Below, one piece after another: positions 42,303 through 51,226 of a DNA stretch of 64,000 bases (positions are counted from its first letter, which is position 1; the number at the start of each line of letters is the position of its first letter). The DNA is taken from positions 3,286,001 through 3,350,000 of the forward strand of contig OY282455.1 of NCBI GenBank assembly GCA_958296195.1. Reading direction: 5' to 3'. The notes beneath the pieces were generated by a model, which was given only the letters and a program-made list of their open reading frames with translations, made no database searches and had not been told where the DNA came from. The translations under genes were made by a program, and so were the position numbers. The DNA comes from an uncultured Pseudomonadales bacterium (GTDB lineage Bacteria; Pseudomonadota; Gammaproteobacteria; Pseudomonadales; Azotimanducaceae).

Positions 42303-43757
42303 TCAGAACCTCTCCATCTTGGCAAAAGGCAACTCCCCGCCATGCACATGCATGCCGCCGATTTCCGAGCAGCGGCTAAGGGTGGGAATGGCTTTGCCGG
42401 GGTTGAGCAGCCGTTGGGGGTCAAAGGCTTCCTTCACCCGCTCGAACTGGGCCAACTCATCGGGGCCGAACTGCGCACACATCTGGTTCAGCTTCTCCGC
42501 GCCGACGCCGTGCTCGCCGGTCACAGTGCCTCCGGCTGCGACGCACAGCTGCAAAATTTCACCGCCCAATGCCTCCGCCTTCTCCAACTGACCTGCTTGG
42601 TTGGCGTCATAGAGGATCAGGGGATGCAGGTTGCCGTCCCCGGCGTGAAAGACGTTGGCCACCGCCAAGCCGAAGCGTTTGGAGAGGCCGGAGATGCCGC
42701 CGAGCACCTCCACCAATGCGCCTCGGGGAATGGTGCCGTCCATGCAGTAGTAGTCCGGTGCGATGCGCCCCATGGCCGGAAAGGCGGCCTTGCGGCCGCG
42801 CCACAGGCGCTCCCGCTCGGCGGCGCTGTCCGCCTGTTGCACTTCGTAGGCGCCGGCCTCTTTGAACAAGCGCAAGGCGTAGTCACGCAAGGCCTGCACC
42901 TCGTCGCTGTCGCCATCGAGTTCGCACAGCAGAATGGCGGCGGCGTCGCGCGGATAGCCGGCCTGCACGAAGTCCTCCGTCGCCTGAATGGCCAAGGCGT
43001 CCATCATCTCCAGCCCGGCGGGAATGACACCCTCCCCGATCATCCGCGCCACCGCCCCAGCGGCGCCCTCCAAGCTGCGGAAGGCGGCCAACTGCACCAC
43101 TTTCTTCGGCGGTTGCGGCAGCAGGCGCACGGTCACCTCGGTGACCACCCCCAACATGCCCTCGCTGCCGCACAACAAAGCCAGCAGATCGTAGCCCGGA
43201 TAGTCGAAGCCCTTGCCGCCAAGCTGCAAGGTGTGCCCTTCAATGGTCTCCACCTTGAGGCCCAGCACGTTGTGGACGGTCAGGCCGTACTTCAGGCAAT
43301 GCACACCGCCGGAGTTCTCCGCCACGTTGCCGCCAATGCTGCACGCCAACTGTGAGGATGGGTCCGGTGCGTAGTACAGGCCATGCTCCGCCACCGCCTC
43401 GCTGATGGCTAGGTTGCGCACCCCCGGCTGGACGCGGGCGACGCAGTTCCCGACATCCACCTCCAGGATGCGGTTGAGCTTGGACAACCCAAGCACCAAG
43501 CCGCCGCGCACCGGCCGCGCCCCGCCGGAGAGCCCAGTGCCGGCGCCTCGGGGCACCACCGGCAGCCGCTGTTGGCGGCAAATGCGCAGCACCGCCCGCA
43601 CCTCCTCCTCCGTGCCAGGCAACGCCACCGCCCAAGGCATCTCCCGCAGCGCCGTTAGCCCATCCGTCTCATAGGGCCGCATGGCGGCCGGCTCGGCAAT
43701 CAGGGCACCCTTGCGCAGTGTGGTGCGCAACTGCTTCAGAACCGCCGCTTCGTTCAT
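42303..43757 (-). CDS. glcD: Glycolate oxidase FAD-linked catalytic subunit
   Basis: 484 residues from ATG 43757, matching GlcD length. FAD_binding_4 motifs are VVPRGAGTGLSGGARP near residue 75, QPGVRNLAISEAVAEHGLYYAPDPSSQ, GGNVAENSGGVHCLKYG and LLCGSEGMLGVVTEVTV. The C-terminal FAD-oxidase domain has NVFHAGDGNLHPLILYD and GGTVTGEHGVGAEK, with the HAGDGN and GEHG residues that bind the hydroxyacid. It oxidises glycolate (or D-lactate) and is the first gene of the operon. Glycolate is a common phytoplankton exudate and photorespiratory product, so an aquatic carbon source is plausible. Confidence 0.95.
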   Translation of the reverse strand: MNEAAVLKQLRTTLRKGALIAEPAAMRPYETDGLTALREMPWAVALPGTEEEVRAVLRICRQQRLPVVPRGAGTGLSGGARPVRGGLVLGLSKLNRILEVDVGNCVARVQPGVRNLAISEAVAEHGLYYAPDPSSQLACSIGGNVAENSGGVHCLKYGLTVHNVLGLKVETIEGHTLQLGGKGFDYPGYDLLALLCGSEGMLGVVTEVTVRLLPQPPKKVVQLAAFRSLEGAAGAVARMIGEGVIPAGLEMMDALAIQATEDFVQAGYPRDAAAILLCELDGDSDEVQALRDYALRLFKEAGAYEVQQADSAAERERLWRGRKAAFPAMGRIAPDYYCMDGTIPRGALVEVLGGISGLSKRFGLAVANVFHAGDGNLHPLILYDANQAGQLEKAEALGGEILQLCVAAGGTVTGEHGVGAEKLNQMCAQFGPDELAQFERVKEAFDPQRLLNPGKAIPTLSRCSEIGGMHVHGGELPFAKMERF

Positions 43758-43887
43758 GGCGGCAGTATGACACCACCAGCCAATTCCGTCGATTGACCCT
43801 GGGGAATTGCCCCAACCCAGCCACGAAACTTGCCGCCAAGGCCAACCTAGAGTTAGGCTTTCCCCAACGAGAGGCCAAATTGAGCAA

Positions 43888-44364
43888 ATGGGGCAAATCG
43901 AAAAACGTCTGCAGGATTTGGGCATCCAGCTGCCCAAGCCGATGAACATCGGCCCCCTGCCCTTTGAGTTGGTGCGCGTCCACGGGCGGCGAGCGGTTCT
44001 GTCCGGGCACCTGCCCTTGGATGCGGACGGCAAGATAGCCAAGCCGTTGGGCAAGGTGGGCACCGAGGTCAGCGTCGAGGAAGGCTACGCCGCCGCCCGC
44101 AAGGTGGGCTTGGGGCTGCTGGCCAGCTTGCAGCAGGCGTTGGGCGGCCTGGACGCAGTGGCCGGCTGGGTCAAGCTGTTCGGCATGGTCAATGCCGCCC
44201 CTGGGTTCAATGCGCTGCCTTCGGTGGTCAATGGCTGCTCTGAGCTGATTCTGGAGGTGTTCGGCCCGGACGTCGGCGCCCACGCCCGCTCCGCCGTGGG
44301 CCTGGCCGAGTTGCCTTTCGGGGCGCCGGTGGAGGTGGAGGGCGAGGTCCTCATCCACCTGTGA
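43888..44364 (+). CDS. RidA (YjgF/YER057c) family protein
   Basis: 158 residues from ATG 43888. The core pattern is VRVHGRRAVLSGHLPLDADGK, GYAAARKVGLGLLASLQQALGGLD, WVKLFGMVNAAPGF and GAHARSAVGLAELPFGAPVEVEGEV. The late Arg in HARSAV is the RidA active-site Arg. It belongs to the long YjgF subgroup (about 150 residues) rather than RidA itself, so deamination of imines is possible but not certain. The stop overlaps the dihydroorotase GTG start by 4 nt, so the two genes are coupled. Confidence 0.87.
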   Translation: MGQIEKRLQDLGIQLPKPMNIGPLPFELVRVHGRRAVLSGHLPLDADGKIAKPLGKVGTEVSVEEGYAAARKVGLGLLASLQQALGGLDAVAGWVKLFGMVNAAPGFNALPSVVNGCSELILEVFGPDVGAHARSAVGLAELPFGAPVEVEGEVLIHL

Positions 44365-45683
44365 GCAAGCTGCGCATCGTCAACGCCCGCATCGTCAACG
44401 AGGGCGCGGTCCGCGCCGGGGACTTGCTGATCGACAACGGCCGCATTGCCGCGGTCGGCAAGGCGCCGGATGGGAATTGCGCCACTCTGGACGCCGCCGG
44501 CGCCTACCTGCTGCCGGGCATGATCGACGACCAAGTGCATTTCCGGGAGCCGGGCTTCACCCACAAGGGGGACATCGCCAGCGAATCCGCGGCGGCGGTG
44601 GCCGGCGGCGTCACCAGCTACATGGAGATGCCCAATTGCAACCCGCTGACCATCAGCCAAACCACCTTGGACGACAAGCGGCGGCGGGCGGAGGGCCGCT
44701 CCCACGCCAATTTCGCCTTCTACCTAGGCGCCACCAACGACAACCTGGAGGCGATCAAGTCCGTTGACCCGGCCACAACCTGCGGCGTCAAGGTGTTCAT
44801 GGGGGCCAGCACCGGCAACATGCTGGTCGATGACCCCAAGGCGTTGGAGGGCATCTTCGCCTCCACGCCGCTCTTGATCGCCACCCACTGCGAGGACACG
44901 CCCAGCATTCTGGCCAACGAAGCCGCCGCCCGACAGCGCTACGGGGAGGACGTTCCCATGGCGGAACACCCGCGCATCCGCTCCGCCGAAGCCTGCTACA
45001 AGTCCTCCAGCCTAGCCGTGCAACTGGCCAAGCGGCACGGTGCCAAGCTGCATGTGCTACACCTGACCACGGCCCGGGAAATGGAGCTGTTCTCACCAGG
45101 GGACACGGCGGACAAGCGCATCACCGCCGAAGCCTGCGTGCATCACCTGTGCTTCGACGATGGCTGGTACGCCGAAAAGGGCACGGACCTAAAGTGCAAC
45201 CCGGCCATCAAGACCGCCGAGGATCGAGAGGCGCTGCTCAAGGCGGTCAACGAGGGCCGCATCGACGTCATCGCCACCGACCACGCCCCGCACACCAGGG
45301 AGGAGAAGGCCCGCCCATACCTGCAGGCGCCGGCCGGCCTGCCCTTGGTGCAGCACGCCCTGCTGAGCCTGTTCGAACACCACCGCGACGGCTTGCTGAG
45401 CCTGCCCAGCATCGTCCAAAAGACCGCCCACGCCCCCGCCCGGTTGTTCGGCGTGCGGGAGCGGGGCTTCATCCGCGAGGGCTACCACGCCGACCTAGTG
45501 CTGGTGGAGGAAGGCGAGACCGACGGCGGCGCCAACCTGTTCGCCAAGTGCGGCTGGAGCCCCTTCGCCGGCATCACCTTCAGCCACCGCGTCAAGGCCA
45601 CCTGGGTCAACGGAGCACTGCGCTACCTGGACGGCAAGCTGCTGCCGGGCCCTTGCGGCCGGCCGCTTGAATTCCTGCGCTAG
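44361..45683 (+). CDS. pyrC: Dihydroorotase, long type
   Basis: 440 residues. It catalyses ring closure of carbamoyl aspartate to dihydroorotate in pyrimidine synthesis. Metal-site motifs are GMIDDQVHFREPG near residue 55, GVKVFMGASTGNM (the region of the bridging Lys), LLIATHCEDT, LHVLHLTTA and IDVIATDHAPHT. The VHF arrangement replaces the usual HxH at the first site, as is normal in this dihydroorotase subgroup. GTG start overlapping the RidA-family stop (GTGA). No other pyr biosynthetic gene is adjacent; pyrH is 17 kb away. Confidence 0.92.
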   Translation: MSKLRIVNARIVNEGAVRAGDLLIDNGRIAAVGKAPDGNCATLDAAGAYLLPGMIDDQVHFREPGFTHKGDIASESAAAVAGGVTSYMEMPNCNPLTISQTTLDDKRRRAEGRSHANFAFYLGATNDNLEAIKSVDPATTCGVKVFMGASTGNMLVDDPKALEGIFASTPLLIATHCEDTPSILANEAAARQRYGEDVPMAEHPRIRSAEACYKSSSLAVQLAKRHGAKLHVLHLTTAREMELFSPGDTADKRITAEACVHHLCFDDGWYAEKGTDLKCNPAIKTAEDREALLKAVNEGRIDVIATDHAPHTREEKARPYLQAPAGLPLVQHALLSLFEHHRDGLLSLPSIVQKTAHAPARLFGVRERGFIREGYHADLVLVEEGETDGGANLFAKCGWSPFAGITFSHRVKATWVNGALRYLDGKLLPGPCGRPLEFLR

Positions 45684-45743
45684 GCTCATGTGCAGCGCCT
45701 TGCCCATTGAGGAAATCCTGCTAGGGTTGGCGGCCAACACGCA

Positions 45744-46322
45744 ATGTCGGGAAAAATGCAGCAGTTAGCGAATTTTCTACCCATTTTGGTCTTCGTCGGC
45801 GTGTTCTTCGCTGCCGACATCTATTGGGCCACAGGCGCCCTGATGGCGGCGGTGACGGTGCAGCTGGGCGCCTGCAAGCTGCTGGGCTGGCCCGTCGGGC
45901 GGGAGCTGAAGCTGACCTTTTGGGTCAGCATCCTGTTTGGCGGCCTGACCTTGGTGCTGCGGGACGAAACCTTCATTCAGTGGAAGCCCACGGTCATCAA
46001 CTGGCTGCTCAGCGCCGCCCTCATCGGCGGCCACTTCATGGGCAAAAACCTGATCGAGAAGGTGCTCGGCGGCCAACTGAAGCTGCCGCCGCCGGTGTGG
46101 ACGCATCTGAACTTCGGCTGGGCCGCCGGCTTCTTTTTGGCCGGGGCGCTGAACTTGGTGGTGGCCTACGGCTTCTCCATGGAGGTTTGGGTGAGCTACA
46201 AGCTAATAGGCGGCTTCGCTTTGACCTTCGGCTACATCATCCTGACGTTCGTTTACCTGCATCGGCTGGGGCTGCTGTCCGTGCCGGCCCCGACCAAGGA
46301 AGCGGCGGAAGCCAAGGAGTGA
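45744..46322 (+). CDS. yciB: YciB/IspZ-type inner-membrane septation protein
   Basis: 192 residues with five to six hydrophobic helices. Family signatures are NFLPILVFVGVFFAADIYWAT at the N-terminus, KPTVINWLLSAALIGG and NLIEKVLGGQLKLP near residue 105, and LNFGWAAGFFLAGALNLVVAY. YciB acts at the cytoplasmic membrane in septation and envelope maintenance through interactions with division and elongation proteins. It lies between pyrC and pdxJ on the same strand. The ATG has no strong ribosome-binding site, but the N-terminus matches the family. Confidence 0.93.
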   Translation: MSGKMQQLANFLPILVFVGVFFAADIYWATGALMAAVTVQLGACKLLGWPVGRELKLTFWVSILFGGLTLVLRDETFIQWKPTVINWLLSAALIGGHFMGKNLIEKVLGGQLKLPPPVWTHLNFGWAAGFFLAGALNLVVAYGFSMEVWVSYKLIGGFALTFGYIILTFVYLHRLGLLSVPAPTKEAAEAKE

Positions 46323-46385
46323 TTTTCCTCAATCCTCTCCGCTTCCCCCCTCCCCCTCCCCCGTGCAACGGATGAATTCAGCCCC

Positions 46386-47180
46386 ATGACCGCGCTGAGC
46401 GTCAACTTGAACAAGGTTGCCCTGCTGCGCAACGCCCGGGACGGTGATGCGCCAAGCCTAACCGACGCAGCCATCAGGGTGATCGAAGCGGGCGCCGACG
46501 GCATCACCGTGCATCCGCGCCCGGACCAGCGCCACATCAGGCCGGCCGACGTCTTCGACTTGGCCGAACTCTTGGAGGATCATCCCAGCATAGAGTTCAA
46601 CATCGAAGGCAACCCCTTCGCCGGCCCTCGGGACAACGGCTATCCCGGCTTTGACGCGCTCATTGAGCAAGCCAAGCCGCAGCAAGCCACCCTGGTGCCG
46701 GACAGCGACCAGCAGCTAACCTCCGATCACGGCTTCGACCTTAGCGGAAGCAATGCGGAGTTGATGGAGAAGATCAGGCACTATCGGGACGAGGGCGCCC
46801 GGGTGAGCCTATTCATGGATCCGGCGCCTGAGCAGATCGCCTTGGCCCGACCAATAGGCGCCGATCGCATCGAGTTGTACACCGGCCCCTTTGCGGACAC
46901 GGTGGCCGAATTCGGCATCGACCATCCGCGCAGCCGGGAAGCCTTGGCGACTTACCAAACCGCGGCGCAACAGGCGGCGAGAGCGGGCCTCGGCGTCAAC
47001 GCCGGCCACGATCTGGATCTGGACAACCTGCCCCTGTTCCGCAACATTGAGGAAGTGGCCGAAGTCTCCATCGGCCACGCACTCATCGCCCGCGCTCTCC
47101 ATTGCGGCTTGGCCGCGACCGTGCAAGCCTTCAAGCGGGCGTTGTGCGGCGGCCCGACGAATCCCGATGCCAACGAGTGA
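46386..47180 (+). CDS. pdxJ: Pyridoxine 5'-phosphate synthase
   Basis: 264 residues of the PdxJ TIM-barrel. LSVNLNKVALLRNARDGDAPSL opens the barrel. GADGITVHPRPDQRHIR gives the substrate-binding His/Arg cluster, FNIEGNP the catalytic Glu region, QATLVPDSDQQLTSDHGFD follows, and GLGVNAGHDLDLDNLP with VSIGHALIARAL binds phosphate. It condenses 1-deoxyxylulose 5-phosphate with aminoacetone 3-phosphate in vitamin B6 synthesis. That needs DXP, so the DXP pathway should exist even though dxr is not at its usual place in this window. Confidence 0.95.
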   Translation: MTALSVNLNKVALLRNARDGDAPSLTDAAIRVIEAGADGITVHPRPDQRHIRPADVFDLAELLEDHPSIEFNIEGNPFAGPRDNGYPGFDALIEQAKPQQATLVPDSDQQLTSDHGFDLSGSNAELMEKIRHYRDEGARVSLFMDPAPEQIALARPIGADRIELYTGPFADTVAEFGIDHPRSREALATYQTAAQQAARAGLGVNAGHDLDLDNLPLFRNIEEVAEVSIGHALIARALHCGLAATVQAFKRALCGGPTNPDANE

Positions 47181-47183
47181 AAA

Positions 47184-47906
47184 ATGATCGAACCCATTTC
47201 CTCTGCAAAAGTCAGCCATATCGATGGAAACCCCGGCGGGCGCACCAGCCGTTGGCGTGGCCGGCCTGGCTGCAAGGAGCAGCGCCCATCGAAAACCGCC
47301 GACATCATCAAGAACCTAGGCGAGCGGAGCGGCCTAGCCCGCTGGCTGCGCCCGCTGCTGGCCTTCTGCATCGCCGGCGGCGCGGCGACCGCCGAAGCTG
47401 AGGATGCACCCAGTGTGCGGCTGGACACCACGGCCGGGGAAATCCGCATTCAGCTGCTTCCGCACAAGGCGCCGCGCACGGTCGAAAACTTCCTGCAACT
47501 GGCGGAGGACGGCTTCTACGACGGCCTGATCTTCCACCGGGTGATCGCCAATTTCGTCATTCAGGCCGGCGGCTACGACGCCGCGATGAACTACCGCAAG
47601 CCGCCCCGCACCGTGGCGAACGAATCCTTCAACGGATTGCGCAACCGCCGGGGCACGGTGGCCATGGCCCGCTTGGCGGCGCCGGACTCGGCCGATGCGC
47701 AATTCTTCATCAACGTCAACGACAACACCCATCTTGACGCCAAGCCCGGACAACCCGGCTACACGGTGTTCGGCGAGGTTACAGCCGGCATGGACGCCGT
47801 GACGACCATCGAACTCAGCGACACCCAAGTCCGCGACGGCATGGCCGGGGTGCCCACAGCGCCGATCATCATCAATCGGCTAAGGCGCAGCCCAGACAAG
47901 GATTAG
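47184..47906 (+). CDS. Periplasmic cyclophilin-type peptidyl-prolyl isomerase
   Basis: 240 residues. A basic N-terminal region leads to a hydrophobic segment (LARWLRPLLAFCIAGGAATAEA, about 50-72), which is probably the signal sequence, so a start downstream of 47184 may be the real one. The cyclophilin domain follows, with IRIQLLPHKAPRTVENFLQLAE, YDGLIFHRVIANFVIQAGG, RNRRGTVAMAR, SADAQFFINVNDN and GYTVFGEVTAGMD. The F-H-R and Q-x-F residues of the active site are present. It catalyses prolyl cis-trans isomerisation of exported proteins. It starts 3 nt after the pdxJ stop. Confidence 0.88.
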   Translation: MIEPISSAKVSHIDGNPGGRTSRWRGRPGCKEQRPSKTADIIKNLGERSGLARWLRPLLAFCIAGGAATAEAEDAPSVRLDTTAGEIRIQLLPHKAPRTVENFLQLAEDGFYDGLIFHRVIANFVIQAGGYDAAMNYRKPPRTVANESFNGLRNRRGTVAMARLAAPDSADAQFFINVNDNTHLDAKPGQPGYTVFGEVTAGMDAVTTIELSDTQVRDGMAGVPTAPIIINRLRRSPDKD

Positions 47907-47991
47907 CCGCCCGCAGCGATCGAACTGGAGAGCAGCCGGGCGGCCTGGCTCGGCTGGCGGCAAGCGGCTTGGGGCAGTCCGCAGCCTAAGC

Positions 47992-48948
47992 CTAGGCCGC
48001 GGCGAACGTCCGCCGATGCCAGTCCGCCGTGCTGGCCAGCTCGGCCTGAAAGTCACTTCCCGGCTTGAAGCCAAGCTCCGTCCGTGCGGCCGAAATGTCC
48101 GCCAGGGTGTGGGGCACGTCGCCGATGCGGGAAGGGCGACGCTCCAACGCCAATTCCTTGCCCACAACCTGCTCGATGGCGGTCTTGACCTCTAGCAAGG
48201 TGTGGGCGCTGCCCCGGCCGATGTTCAGGGCTTCCGCCGCAAAACCCCGCTTTCTGGTCGCCGCCGCGACGTTGGCGCACACCACGTCGTCAATGAAGCA
48301 GAAGTCTCGGGACTGGCTGCCGTCTCCCTCAAGGTAGGGTTTGTACGATGGGTTGCCGAACAGGTGATGAAACCAAGCCGGCACCACCGTGGAGTAGGCG
48401 CCGCCGAAACGCCCCACCGGGCCGAAGATGTTGAAATACCTGAGGCTCACCACGTCAAGGCCGTACAGGCGGTGAAACATGTCCGCCCAGCCTTCGGCCT
48501 GCAGCTTGGCCAAGCCGTAGGGTGACTCCGGTTTGCAGGGATGCGTCTCAGAGGTCGGCAGCGCCACTCCTTCGCCGTAAACCGAGCTGCTGCTGGCGAA
48601 AACCAGCCGCGTTCGGTCAATCAACTCCGCCTTGAGAATGGCGTTCATCACGGAGATGGCGCCCACTAGGTTGGCGTCCGTGCTCAACATCGGCTGCTCC
48701 ACGGAAAAGCTGACCCGAGGCAGAGCCGCTAGGTGGATGACAGCCGTTGGCCTAACTTCCCGGAGCAGGCGGATCATCCAGTCAGCGTCCACTACGTTGT
48801 GAACATGGTACTGGACGCCGGGCACGGAATCCTCGGCTAAGCCGCTGGACAGATCATCGACTCCGACGACCCTTTCGCCAAGCTCGACCAACCGGCGGCA
48901 AGTGTTGTAGCCGATAAAGCCATTGCTGCCGGTCACTATGAACGTCAT
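47992..48948 (-). CDS. NAD-dependent epimerase/dehydratase (UDP-glucose 4-epimerase-like)
   Basis: 318 residues from ATG 48948. Extended SDR fold: FIVTGSNGFIGYNTCRRL binds NAD, VIHLAALPRVSFS follows, the active-site Ser lies in FASSSSVYG, and Tyr/Lys are in PYGLAKLQAEGW. RYFNIFGP is typical of sugar-nucleotide epimerases (GalE/WbpP-like). It probably makes a sugar nucleotide for surface glycans. It sits 90 nt downstream of a methyltransferase gene and, with it, occupies the place after lpxA where lpxB often lies. Confidence 0.85.
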   Translation of the reverse strand: MTFIVTGSNGFIGYNTCRRLVELGERVVGVDDLSSGLAEDSVPGVQYHVHNVVDADWMIRLLREVRPTAVIHLAALPRVSFSVEQPMLSTDANLVGAISVMNAILKAELIDRTRLVFASSSSVYGEGVALPTSETHPCKPESPYGLAKLQAEGWADMFHRLYGLDVVSLRYFNIFGPVGRFGGAYSTVVPAWFHHLFGNPSYKPYLEGDGSQSRDFCFIDDVVCANVAAATRKRGFAAEALNIGRGSAHTLLEVKTAIEQVVGKELALERRPSRIGDVPHTLADISAARTELGFKPGSDFQAELASTADWHRRTFAAA

Positions 48949-49041
48949 TCCTGAGCACCCCCCTGAGTCGGGTCCTGATCCATCATCAACGCAACTATAC
49001 CCAAGGCCGCAGCAACGCACCAAGCAACGGCGTCAGAAAGG

Positions 49042-49797
49042 CTACTTGACCGCAAGGAAGCCCTCCACCGGGATGTGCTTCATGATGGTCATCACATCCA
49101 CAAAGCCCGCCCTAGCCAAAAGATCCAGATTGCCTTGGGTGGAGAACGGCTCCAAAACGCCCTTCAAGCTGCGCGTCTTGTTGACGATTTCCTCCGCATC
49201 AAAACCGTTCTCCAGCTTGAAGTCCGTGTGGATGCCGGAGCAAATGTCCTGAAAGCGGGCGTCGGGCGCCCGCACCTTCTCGAACAGGATGAAGGCGCCG
49301 CCCCAGTTCAGCGCTTTGTAGATGCGGTTGAACAGCTCTTGGCGGATGCGCGGCGCCACGAATTGAACCGTGTAGTAGGCGACGACGAGGTCGGTCATTT
49401 CGTAGTCGAATAGGTTGATGTCCGCGCACACCAACTCCATGCCGGACAGCTCGCCCTGCTCAAGGCGGGCTTGCTTCAGCATGGCGGGCTCCCTGTCAAT
49501 GCCGATGCAGCGCACCCCCCGCTTGTCCCGATGGCGGTTGGTCAGTTTCGCCAAGAGGGTGGCGGTGCTGACCCCCAAGTCGTAAACCACGGAGTCCTCC
49601 TGCACGAAGTAGTCCGAGATGTGGCAAACGAGTTCGTGCCCGGCGTCGTAAAGCGGCACCGAGCGCCGCACATGGGCGGAGAAGGACTTGGCGACCTCTC
49701 CAGAGAAGCTCCAGCCGGCGTTGGCGGCACCGATGCCGTCGCCGACGCTTGTTGCTGCGGGGGGCCTAGACCCCAACGTCTTTCGTTGCGCACTCAT
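49042..49797 (-). CDS. Class I SAM-dependent methyltransferase, CmoA-like
   Basis: 251 residues. The SAM motif I region SVVYDLGVSTATLLAKL near residue 75, GIDREPAMLKQAR (motif II acidic residue), ELVCADINLFD and VVAYYTVQFVAPRIR are arranged as in CmoA, which transfers a carboxymethyl group to tRNA wobble uridine. The preceding SFSAHVRRSVPLYDAGHELV is also CmoA-like. No cmoB is present in the window, and the neighbour is an epimerase, so a glycan or other small-molecule substrate cannot be ruled out. The first 30 residues are poorly conserved and the real start may be internal. Confidence 0.75.
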   Translation of the reverse strand: MSAQRKTLGSRPPAATSVGDGIGAANAGWSFSGEVAKSFSAHVRRSVPLYDAGHELVCHISDYFVQEDSVVYDLGVSTATLLAKLTNRHRDKRGVRCIGIDREPAMLKQARLEQGELSGMELVCADINLFDYEMTDLVVAYYTVQFVAPRIRQELFNRIYKALNWGGAFILFEKVRAPDARFQDICSGIHTDFKLENGFDAEEIVNKTRSLKGVLEPFSTQGNLDLLARAGFVDVMTIMKHIPVEGFLAVK

Positions 49798-49856
49798 CGG
49801 TTCGCCAATTCACTCATTTTCCAGCAACCCCTACTTCCAGCTCGAGTCAGCGCCCG

Positions 49857-50699
49857 CTATTGCCGATGAGGACGGGGCCGCACGATGCCCTGCTCCGACG
49901 TCAACACGGATTCCACCAGCAAAGCGATTTCCGGGCAGCCCGGATGTTCGGCGGACAGGCGTCCGCAGGCCTCCTGCACCGTCAGCCCGCATCGATACAG
50001 AGTCTTGTAGGCACTGCGCAGCAAGCCTATCGTCTCCTCATTGAAGCCGCAGCGGCGCAATCCCTCCACATTCACGCCAACGGCGAGAGCGGGATTGCCG
50101 GCCACGGTGAAATAGGCCGGCACGTCCTTCAGCACCAAGCTCATGCCGGCGAGATGGGTGTGGGCGCCGATGCAGCGGCGCTGCGGAATCCCGACATAGC
50201 CGCCGAAGTTGGCGTGGTCGCCCACCACGCAGTGCCCCGAAAGCGAAGCATTGTTGGCCATAATGACATGGTCGCCCACCACGCAGTCATGGCCGATATG
50301 CACATAGGCCATGAACAACCCGTGGCTGCCGATGCGCGTGACGCCTTGGTCCTGAACCGTGCCCCGATGCACGGTGACGCCCTCTCGAAAGTTGTTGCCG
50401 TCGCCAACTTCAAGCCGGGTGGGTTCTCCCTTGTAAGCCAGAGCCGGAGTGTCCTCACCGATGCTGGCGAATTGGTAGATGCGGTTGTTGCGACCCATGC
50501 GGGTGGGGCCCTTGACCAAGGCATGGGGGCCGACGACGCAGCCGTCGCCAAGCTCCACGTCCGGGCCGATGACGCTCCAAGGCCCAACTTCGACATCAAC
50601 GCCCAGTTTGGCCGAAGGGTCGATGACGGCGCGGGCGTCGATCTTCAACGCACTGCCGGACACAGGCTGGTTCCCGACGGCCGGCACGGCCACTGGCAA
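49857..50699 (-). CDS. lpxA: UDP-N-acetylglucosamine acyltransferase
   Basis: 280 residues. Left-handed beta-helix hexapeptide repeats ([LIV]-G-x-x-x-x) run from about 20 to 200, e.g. AVIDPSAKLGVDVEVGPWSVIG. The catalytic His region is YVHIGHDCVVGDHVIMANN. The C-terminal helical part has NVEGLRRCGFNEETIGLLRSAY. LpxA adds the first 3-hydroxyacyl chain to UDP-GlcNAc in lipid A synthesis. It is the last recognisable gene of the lpxD-fabZ-lpxA order. lpxB does not follow. Confidence 0.93.
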   Translation of the reverse strand: MPVAVPAVGNQPVSGSALKIDARAVIDPSAKLGVDVEVGPWSVIGPDVELGDGCVVGPHALVKGPTRMGRNNRIYQFASIGEDTPALAYKGEPTRLEVGDGNNFREGVTVHRGTVQDQGVTRIGSHGLFMAYVHIGHDCVVGDHVIMANNASLSGHCVVGDHANFGGYVGIPQRRCIGAHTHLAGMSLVLKDVPAYFTVAGNPALAVGVNVEGLRRCGFNEETIGLLRSAYKTLYRCGLTVQEACGRLSAEHPGCPEIALLVESVLTSEQGIVRPRPHRQ

Positions 50700-50724
50700 G
50701 TTCGCGGGCTAGGTCGCATCACGC

Positions 50725-51171
50725 CTACAGCTTGCGGGCTACGCACAGGATGTCCGACTCGCAGGCGAGCTCCTCAGACACATAGGCGCGGCAGGAAAAC
50801 TTCATGAGCCGACTGCGCGCAACCAGAATTTCGCTCTCCATGTCCAAACGGTCGCCAGGGAGCACCGGGCGCTTGAAGCGCGTCTTGTCCGTGCCGGCCA
50901 AGTAGTAGATGGCGTCCTTCACGTCCTGATTCTTGGTGGCCATCGCCAGTACGCCCGACACCTGCGCCAGGGCCTCCACGATCAACACGCCCGGCATGAT
51001 GGGGCGGCCCGGGAAGTGCCCGCTAAAGAAAGGTTCATTGATGGTGACGTTTTTGTAGCCTTTGACGCTTGCCCCCGGACGCAACTCCGTGACCCGGTCC
51101 ACGAGCAGAAAGGGATACCGGTGGGGCAAATAGTCGAACAGGCGTTCTATGTCGATCATGGAGTCCTGCAT
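50725..51171 (-). CDS. fabZ: 3-hydroxyacyl-ACP dehydratase
   Basis: 148 residues from ATG 51171. ATG 51159 ([13 protein letters not shown]) is close to the usual family start and equally likely. The hotdog fold has [14 protein letters not shown], then the catalytic His/Glu stretch [22 protein letters not shown] and the [11 protein letters not shown] strand. FabZ dehydrates 3-hydroxyacyl-ACP in fatty acid synthesis and competes with LpxA and LpxD for the same acyl-ACP, which explains the conserved neighbourhood. Confidence 0.95.
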   Translation of the reverse strand: MQDSMIDIERLFDYLPHRYPFLLVDRVTELRPGASVKGYKNVTINEPFFSGHFPGRPIMPGVLIVEALAQVSGVLAMATKNQDVKDAIYYLAGTDKTRFKRPVLPGDRLDMESEILVARSRLMKFSCRAYVSEELACESDILCVARKL

Positions 51172-51226
51172 GGCGAAATCACGGTATCCAAACACAAAAC
51201 CCAGCTAGGACCGCTTCCCAAGCCGC